The notes below the pieces were generated by a model that was not told the DNA's origin, searched no databases, and worked only from the letters and a program-made list of their open reading frames with translations. From the NCBI GenBank assembly GCA_030149115.1, contig JASBSE010000430.1:1-19128 (forward strand): a DNA stretch of 19,128 bases, given 5' to 3'. The position numbers were made by a program, and so were the translations under genes. Source of the stretch: Winogradskyella sp. (GTDB taxonomy: Bacteria > Bacteroidota > Bacteroidia > Flavobacteriales > Flavobacteriaceae). Shown piece after piece: positions 15,165 to 19,128 of this stretch (positions are counted from its first letter, which is position 1; each line of letters starts with the position of its first letter).

Positions 15165-15794
15165 TTATATCACATGATTAAAAATCATAAAGAAATGGCA
15201 AATAGCACCTCCTAATACAAACAAATGCCAAATAACATGATTATAAGGAATTCTTTGGATTGCATAAAAGACAATACCTACTGTGTAAGACAAACCACCA
15301 GCAAATAACCACAATACACCAGTTGGTCCAATCGCATCAGCGAGGTTAGTATAGTCAAAAACAATTAACCATCCCATTACAAGGTATAGAAGCGTAGAAA
15401 AGAGTTCAAATCTACCTGTAAAAAATAGCTTTAAAATCAACCCGAAAGCAGCAATTCCCCAAACCACCCAAAACAATGGCCATCCATTACTCTCTCGAAG
15501 AGTTATTAATAATACAGGCGTATAAGTCCCTGCTATAAGTAAATATATGCTTATATGATCTACAATTCTAAAATAGTGTTTACGCTTCTCGCCTTTTACC
15601 GCATGGTAAAATGTAGATGCTAAAAACAAAATAATTATAGAAATACCATAAACGATAACGCTAAAAAGACTCCATGGTTTCGTATTGTTATCAGAAAAAA
15701 TGATGAGTAAAACTAAAGCGGCAATTCCTAAGGCTGCACCAATACCATGAGACCAAGCATTTAGTTGTTCCTCTAGTTTGGTTTGTGTACGCAT
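15165..15794 (-). CDS. trhA: PAQR family / hemolysin III membrane protein
   Basis: Seven-helix membrane protein of 209 residues, the usual length for bacterial hemolysin III-like members of the progestin and adipoQ receptor family. The family's presumed zinc site is visible: Ser60-x3-His64 (ASTFYH), Asp79 (VDHISIY) and the late His186-x3-His190 with His200 (NHVIWH, AICHFF). Bacterial members are linked to membrane lipid or fluidity homeostasis; true haemolytic activity is not generally established. The N-terminus EEQLNAWSHGIGA is typical. The gene begins 3 bases after the DUF4294 stop, so the two share a transcript. No terminator is evident between it and the kinase gene downstream, so some read-through into the dioxygenase regulator operon is possible. 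Confidence 0.93.
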   Translation of the reverse strand: MRTQTKLEEQLNAWSHGIGAALGIAALVLLIIFSDNNTKPWSLFSVIVYGISIIILFLASTFYHAVKGEKRKHYFRIVDHISIYLLIAGTYTPVLLITLRESNGWPLFWVVWGIAAFGLILKLFFTGRFELFSTLLYLVMGWLIVFDYTNLADAIGPTGVLWLFAGGLSYTVGIVFYAIQRIPYNHVIWHLFVLGGAICHFFMIFNHVI

Positions 15795-15797
15795 TTC

Positions 15798-16487
15798 TTA
15801 TTCAGATTTGTTAGATTTTTTTTCAGATTTAGACCATTTATTTACACAAGCATAATAGTCTATTTCAAATGCTGGTTCTTGTTTCTCCAATATGCCGTTT
15901 TGGAACGCCCTTTGTAAAATATCTTCAATTAAATAATCCTCTTCTACTGTTAAAGGATCAAACTCTTCTTTTAAAGAAATATTAAACAATTTAGCTGTAC
16001 TATTAAACCAAAAGGCACGCCAACCATTCCGTAACTCTTTTATAAGATCAAAGGTTGTTTTTCCGGTTTGTCTATGTATAAGCTTTACTAGTATCTGTCC
16101 TTCTGTTTTCGTAAGCTTTTTTAATTCTGCCGAAAATTCATCTTCTATATACCGTTGTATTACTTTAGCATACTTTTTTCTATCGCGTTTTCTCTCTAAT
16201 AAATCTAAGCGCTTTTGTAAAGTTTCTAAACGTTCTGCGGCTAACTTTGCATACGGAAAAACTTTGTGGGTTTTTCGTCTCAAAACAATATATCTAATAC
16301 GAGCTTTCCTGTCTTTAAAGCTAAGATTAGGAAGCATTAGTACTTCATCTAGCTCAACCTCTGTAACAGGAATAGAATCACCTTCAATAATCATGTAATG
16401 CACAACAGTTGAATCTTGCTCTACAGGATCACCCTGAGCAAAAATCAATGTTGAAAACAACAATGTTATGTAGGTTATATATTTCAT
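15798..16487 (-). CDS. DUF4294 family exported protein
   Basis: A 229-residue protein that I recognise as DUF4294, a family found in Bacteroidota with no known function. The ATG at 16487 is chosen because it gives a clean Sec signal peptide (MKYITYITLLFSTLIFAQ); a longer reading from a TTG at 16523 adds twelve residues ahead of the signal and is unlikely. The mature protein has ELDEVLMLPNLSFKDRKARIRY, here only as the start of the domain, a long basic coiled-coil-like helix (KRLDLLERKRDRKKYAK), and the conserved HRQTGKTTFDLIKELRNGWRAFWFN core cited in parts. The C-terminus is Lys/Ser-rich. It is probably periplasmic. It is the first gene of a two-gene unit with the PAQR protein and is divergent from the M42 peptidase gene. 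Confidence 0.85.
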   Translation of the reverse strand: MKYITYITLLFSTLIFAQGDPVEQDSTVVHYMIIEGDSIPVTEVELDEVLMLPNLSFKDRKARIRYIVLRRKTHKVFPYAKLAAERLETLQKRLDLLERKRDRKKYAKVIQRYIEDEFSAELKKLTKTEGQILVKLIHRQTGKTTFDLIKELRNGWRAFWFNSTAKLFNISLKEEFDPLTVEEDYLIEDILQRAFQNGILEKQEPAFEIDYYACVNKWSKSEKKSNKSE

Positions 16488-16522
16488 GCTGAAATTGATA
16501 TCTAAAACCGTTCCAAAGAACA

Positions 16523-16536
16523 AATTCCATGGAATT
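16523..16536. promoter_or_regulatory. Perfect 14 bp palindrome between divergent genes
   Basis: AATTCCATGGAATT reads the same on both strands. It lies 36 bases before the DUF4294 start and 76 bases before the peptidase start, within the only divergent intergenic region of this part of the window. It could be an operator for a dimeric regulator. No promoter with a good -7 match was found on either side, so the role is speculative. Confidence 0.3.
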
Positions 16537-16611
16537 CAAAATTAACAATTATTACTTCCATTAACCCTAAAATCGTATTAATATTATTATTTTTAAGGAA
16601 AATTTTTACCA

Positions 16612-17700
16612 ATGGCTAAAAAGCAATTACTAAACAAAAAGTCGATGGACTTTTTAGAAAAATATTTAAATAATGCCTCACCTACAGGCTACGAATGGGA
16701 TGGGCAAAAGATATGGATGGATTACCTAAAACCATATGTAGATGAATTTATAACAGATACTTACGGAACTGCAGTAGCAGTTATAAATCCTAAAGCAAAA
16801 TACAAGGTTGTTATAGAGGGACATGCTGATGAAATTTCTTGGTATGTAAATTACATTTCAGATAACGGTTTATTATACGTCATAAGAAATGGTGGTAGTG
16901 ATCACCAAATAGCACCAAGTAAAATAGTAAATATTCATACCAAAAAGGGCATCGTAAAAGGTGTCTTTGGTTGGCCTGCTATACACACACGCAACAGAGC
17001 TAAAGAAGAAGCACCAAAACCAGATAACATTTGCATAGACATTGGAGCAAAGGACAAAGAAGAAGTTGAAAAAATGGGAGTGCATGTAGGGTGCGTCATT
17101 ACTTACCCAGACGAATTTCATATTCTTAACAAAGACAAATTTGTTTGTAGAGCACTAGATAATAGAATGGGTGGTTTTATGATTGCTGAAGTGGCACGTT
17201 TACTGCACGAAAACAAAAAGAAATTACCATTCGGTCTTTACATTACCAACTCGGTTCAAGAGGAAATAGGATTACGTGGTGCAGAAATGATTACTCAGAC
17301 TATAAAACCAAATGTAGCAATCGTTACTGATGTAACCCACGACACTACAACACCAATGATAGACCCTAAAAAACAAGGTCTAGCAAAAATTGGTGATGGT
17401 CCTGTGGTTGCTTATGCTCCTGCTGTACAGCAGAAGTTACGCGATTTAATTACAGATACTGCTGAAGAAAAGAAAATCCCTTTTCAACGTGCTGCATTAT
17501 CTAGAGCTACAGGTACAGATACAGATGCTTTTGCGTATAGCAATGGTGGTGTAGCTTCTGCCCTAATATCCCTACCTTTACGCTATATGCACACTACTGT
17601 TGAAATGGTTCATAAAGATGATGTGGAAAACGTCATAAAACTAATTTATGAAACACTTCTAAAAATTAAAGACGGAGAAACATTTAGCTATTTTAAATAA
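16612..17700 (+). CDS. M42 family metallopeptidase (glutamyl/deblocking aminopeptidase type)
   Basis: Cytoplasmic di-zinc (or cobalt) aminopeptidase of 362 residues, matching the tetrahedral TET/FrvX class. Likely metal and catalytic residues are His71 and Asp73 (EGHADEI), Asp183 (RALDNRMGG), Glu217-Glu218 (SVQEEIGLRGA), Asp240 (VTDVTHD) and His327 (RYMHTT). The dimerisation/insert domain lies at about residues 75-165. Such enzymes form large hollow dodecamers and trim peptides left by proteasome-like proteases. No signal peptide is present. The gene is monocistronic by its context: a divergent promoter region lies upstream and a strong terminator begins 6 bases after the stop. Confidence 0.95.
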   Translation: MAKKQLLNKKSMDFLEKYLNNASPTGYEWDGQKIWMDYLKPYVDEFITDTYGTAVAVINPKAKYKVVIEGHADEISWYVNYISDNGLLYVIRNGGSDHQIAPSKIVNIHTKKGIVKGVFGWPAIHTRNRAKEEAPKPDNICIDIGAKDKEEVEKMGVHVGCVITYPDEFHILNKDKFVCRALDNRMGGFMIAEVARLLHENKKKLPFGLYITNSVQEEIGLRGAEMITQTIKPNVAIVTDVTHDTTTPMIDPKKQGLAKIGDGPVVAYAPAVQQKLRDLITDTAEEKKIPFQRAALSRATGTDTDAFAYSNGGVASALISLPLRYMHTTVEMVHKDDVENVIKLIYETLLKIKDGETFSYFK

Positions 17701-17705
17701 TCAAA

Positions 17706-17731
17706 ATTCCCACGAAAGTGGGAATCTTTTT
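17706..17731 (+). terminator. Rho-independent terminator after the M42 peptidase gene
   Basis: A perfect 8 bp stem, ATTCCCAC (17706-17713) and GTGGGAAT (17718-17725), with a stable GAAA loop, is followed by C and five T. It begins 6 bases after the peptidase stop and ends only 2 bases before the ATG of the NUDIX gene, so it also occupies the region where a ribosome binding site would be. Confidence 0.9.
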
Positions 17732-17733
17732 AT

Positions 17734-18285
17734 ATGGATGAATACATAGACATAGTCACCGCTAGTGGTGAGCCAACAGGAAAAACCGCTCTTAAATCTG
17801 AGGCACACAAAAACGGTTGGTATCATAACACCATACATCTTTGGTTATACACCAAAAATGGTGAAATTCTTCTACAACAACGATCTCATAAAAAGGCAAT
17901 TCACCCATTACTTTGGGATGTTTCAGCAGCGGGACATATAGATGCTGGAGAAGCTTTTGTAGAAGCAGCTCTTAGAGAAACCAAAGAAGAGCTTGGTTTA
18001 ACATTACACGCTGAGGAGTTAACCAAAATAGGCACAAAACTACATAAAAGTTCTTATGCTAATGGGACTATTCAAGACAATGAATTTCATCAGGTTTATA
18101 TTGCGGAATTAAAATTCGATCTAACGGATTTAACTCCTCAGGAAGAAGAGGTTGAAGCTCTAAAACTAGTAACCTTTTATGAATTTAAAACCTTGTTAAG
18201 TCAAAGTGAAACAAACAATCACTTTATACCAACTAACAAATCGTATTACAATTTTATCTTAGATGCAATTAAAGCCCAACTATAA
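17734..18285 (+). CDS. NUDIX hydrolase (isopentenyl-diphosphate isomerase-like subgroup)
   Basis: A 183-residue cytoplasmic enzyme that hydrolyses a nucleoside diphosphate linked to another moiety. The Nudix box begins at Gly67 (GHIDAGE) and ends with REtkEELGL (Arg81, Glu82, Glu85, Glu86, Gly88); all metal-binding residues are present. The N-terminus DEYIDIVTASGEPTGK and the segment NGWYHNTIHLWLYTKNGEIL (30 residues into the protein) are typical of the IDI-like/YfcD group, which is widespread and mostly of unknown substrate. True isopentenyl diphosphate isomerase activity is not implied. The ATG at 17734 is right at the family's usual start, although it follows a terminator hairpin after 2 bases. 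The PrsW-like gene starts 2 bases after its stop, so those two form an operon. Confidence 0.92.
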   Translation: MDEYIDIVTASGEPTGKTALKSEAHKNGWYHNTIHLWLYTKNGEILLQQRSHKKAIHPLLWDVSAAGHIDAGEAFVEAALRETKEELGLTLHAEELTKIGTKLHKSSYANGTIQDNEFHQVYIAELKFDLTDLTPQEEEVEALKLVTFYEFKTLLSQSETNNHFIPTNKSYYNFILDAIKAQL

Positions 18286-18287
18286 CT

Positions 18288-18965
18288 ATGAATTTAATTC
18301 TTTGTGCTGTTGCACCTGTATTGACGATAATCATTTATATCTACTTTCATGATAAATATGAAAAGGAACCTGTAGGACTTTTAATTGCTAATTTTCTTTT
18401 TGGTGCAGTTGTTAGTATCTTCATCGTAACCATTCTCTATCTTATTACAGGACGATTTATTCCTATTACAGATGAATACAGTGTTTGGCAACAGTTTATT
18501 CAGGCATTTGTGGTTGTAGCTCTTTCTGAGGAATTTAGTAAATATGTTATCGTAAAGTATTTTGCACAACCCAAAAAGGCTTTCAACGAGCCATACGATG
18601 GTATTATATATGCAGTGATGGTATCAATGGGTTTCGCTTGTACAGAGAACATTATGTATGTGTTACAAGGAGGCTACGAAACTGCTATTCTTAGAGCATT
18701 TACAGCTGTACCTGCACATGCAACTTTTGGAGTGTTAATGGGTTATTTTATGGGCTTAGCCAAGTTTTCTAACAACAGAATAAAATATAATATAGCTGGT
18801 TTATTTTTAGCTGTATTATTTCATGGTGCGTATGATTTCTTCCTATTCATAAGATTTATTCCTGGTATTTCTATTGGTGCGTTTGTATCTTTAATTGTTG
18901 GTATTATTTTATCAAGAAAAGCCATACGCCGTCATCAAGACAATTCAACTTTCAAAAGCGATTAA
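18288..18965 (+). CDS. PrsW-like intramembrane metalloprotease (M82)
   Basis: Membrane protein of 225 residues with about seven to eight hydrophobic helices. The family's motifs are all visible: Glu81-Glu82 with Lys85 (ALSEEFSKY), Glu120-Asn121 (GFACTENIMYV), His144 (VPAHATFGV) and His179 with Asp183 (FHGAYDFF). In Bacillus, PrsW cleaves an anti-sigma factor as the site-1 protease; in Bacteroidota the substrates are not known. The family belongs to the CPBP/ABI superfamily of membrane-embedded proteases. It is translated right after the NUDIX gene with a 2-base gap. The C-terminal residues RKAIRRHQDN form a basic cytoplasmic end, consistent with the positive-inside rule. Confidence 0.9.
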   Translation: MNLILCAVAPVLTIIIYIYFHDKYEKEPVGLLIANFLFGAVVSIFIVTILYLITGRFIPITDEYSVWQQFIQAFVVVALSEEFSKYVIVKYFAQPKKAFNEPYDGIIYAVMVSMGFACTENIMYVLQGGYETAILRAFTAVPAHATFGVLMGYFMGLAKFSNNRIKYNIAGLFLAVLFHGAYDFFLFIRFIPGISIGAFVSLIVGIILSRKAIRRHQDNSTFKSD

Positions 18966-19090
18966 AAACATATTTTATTACATCATTAAAATGTTATAAT
19001 CACTTAAAGTCTTTCTGTAAACCTGATTTATTTCATATTTTAGAAGTCTATTAAAATATAACTTAGCCAAAGTTTAATAAACCTCTACAT

Positions 19091-19128
19091 ATGTATAAAG
19101 CAAAAGTTAATGCTTCTTATGAGTTTGA
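19091..19128 (+). CDS. Start of a further gene, 3' partial, possibly a biotin carboxyl carrier subunit
   Basis: An ATG at 19091 opens a frame that runs to the end of the window with 12 codons (MYKAKVNASYEF). The strand-like alternating pattern resembles the N-terminus of Bacteroidota biotin/lipoyl carrier proteins of acyl-CoA carboxylases, but twelve residues are too few to decide. The 125 bases before it (18966-19090) are AT-rich, contain no gene, and show no convincing terminator or consensus promoter. Confidence 0.4.
   Translation, partial: MYKAKVNASYEF

Noticed and set aside
15798..16523. TTG start at 16523 for the DUF4294 protein.
   Set aside because: It would put twelve residues in front of a complete Sec signal peptide that starts with the ATG at 16487, and it falls inside the palindrome.
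18969..19000. Weak hairpin after the PrsW-like gene as a terminator.
   Set aside because: The stem is only about 6 A-T pairs with a poor extension, and no T-run follows.
1..19128. CRISPR arrays, tRNA or rRNA genes, insertion sequences or phage genes.
   Set aside because: I saw no regularly spaced repeats of array type, no transposase or integrase, and no tRNA cloverleaf; the repeat pairs found are only two copies each and lie in promoters.

Overview
The window looks like a chromosomal stretch from a marine-type member of the Bacteroidota, most likely Flavobacteriaceae. The base composition is AT-rich, one protein ends in a type IX secretion sorting domain (found only in this phylum), LytS/LytTR two-component pairs are present, a DUF4294 protein is present, and two candidate promoters fit the Bacteroidota -7 consensus TAnnTTTG or nearly so. 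Genus assignment is inference.

Layout. (1) 1-1635: 3' part of an APC-family amino acid permease with a soluble C-terminal domain, then a small exported protein of unknown function (1685-2182). (2) 2321-3850: three small soluble proteins in tandem: a YdeI/DUF1801 protein carrying a C-terminal CDGSH iron-sulfur motif, a second DUF1801 protein and a DinB-like metal-binding helix-bundle protein. (3) 3985-10308: a five-gene operon for a MacAB-TolC-type tripartite efflux or export machine (TolC, HlyD adaptor, ATPase, FtsX/MacB permease) followed directly by its own LytS-type histidine kinase and LytTR response regulator. It ends at a strong terminator, which faces a second terminator from the opposite strand. 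(4) 10560-15072, minus strand: a second LytS/LytTR pair (kinase first), then two paralogous exported intradiol ring-cleavage dioxygenases separated by a degenerate pirin/cupin-like protein, then a small two-helix membrane protein. (5) 15165-16487, minus strand: a PAQR/hemolysin III membrane protein behind a DUF4294 protein. (6) 16612-18965, plus strand: an M42 metallopeptidase, a terminator, a NUDIX hydrolase and a PrsW-like intramembrane protease. (7) The window closes with the first codons of another gene.

The most interesting part is region 4. One dioxygenase is a predicted lipoprotein with an acidic Ser/Asp stretch after the cysteine (a surface-export type signal). The other carries a T9SS type A C-terminal domain. 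Both keep the Tyr/Tyr/His/His iron ligands, so the operon appears to display two catechol-cleaving enzymes outside the inner membrane by two different routes. Upstream of both the kinase gene and the first dioxygenase gene lies a pair of direct repeats (core near GCGGTGAAC) exactly 21 bp apart. In both places the proximal repeat sits exactly 30 bp from a candidate -7 element. This is the geometry expected of a LytTR regulator binding one face of the helix. It suggests a self-contained regulon in which the sensor controls its own synthesis and the surface dioxygenases. Function and ligand are inference from sequence.
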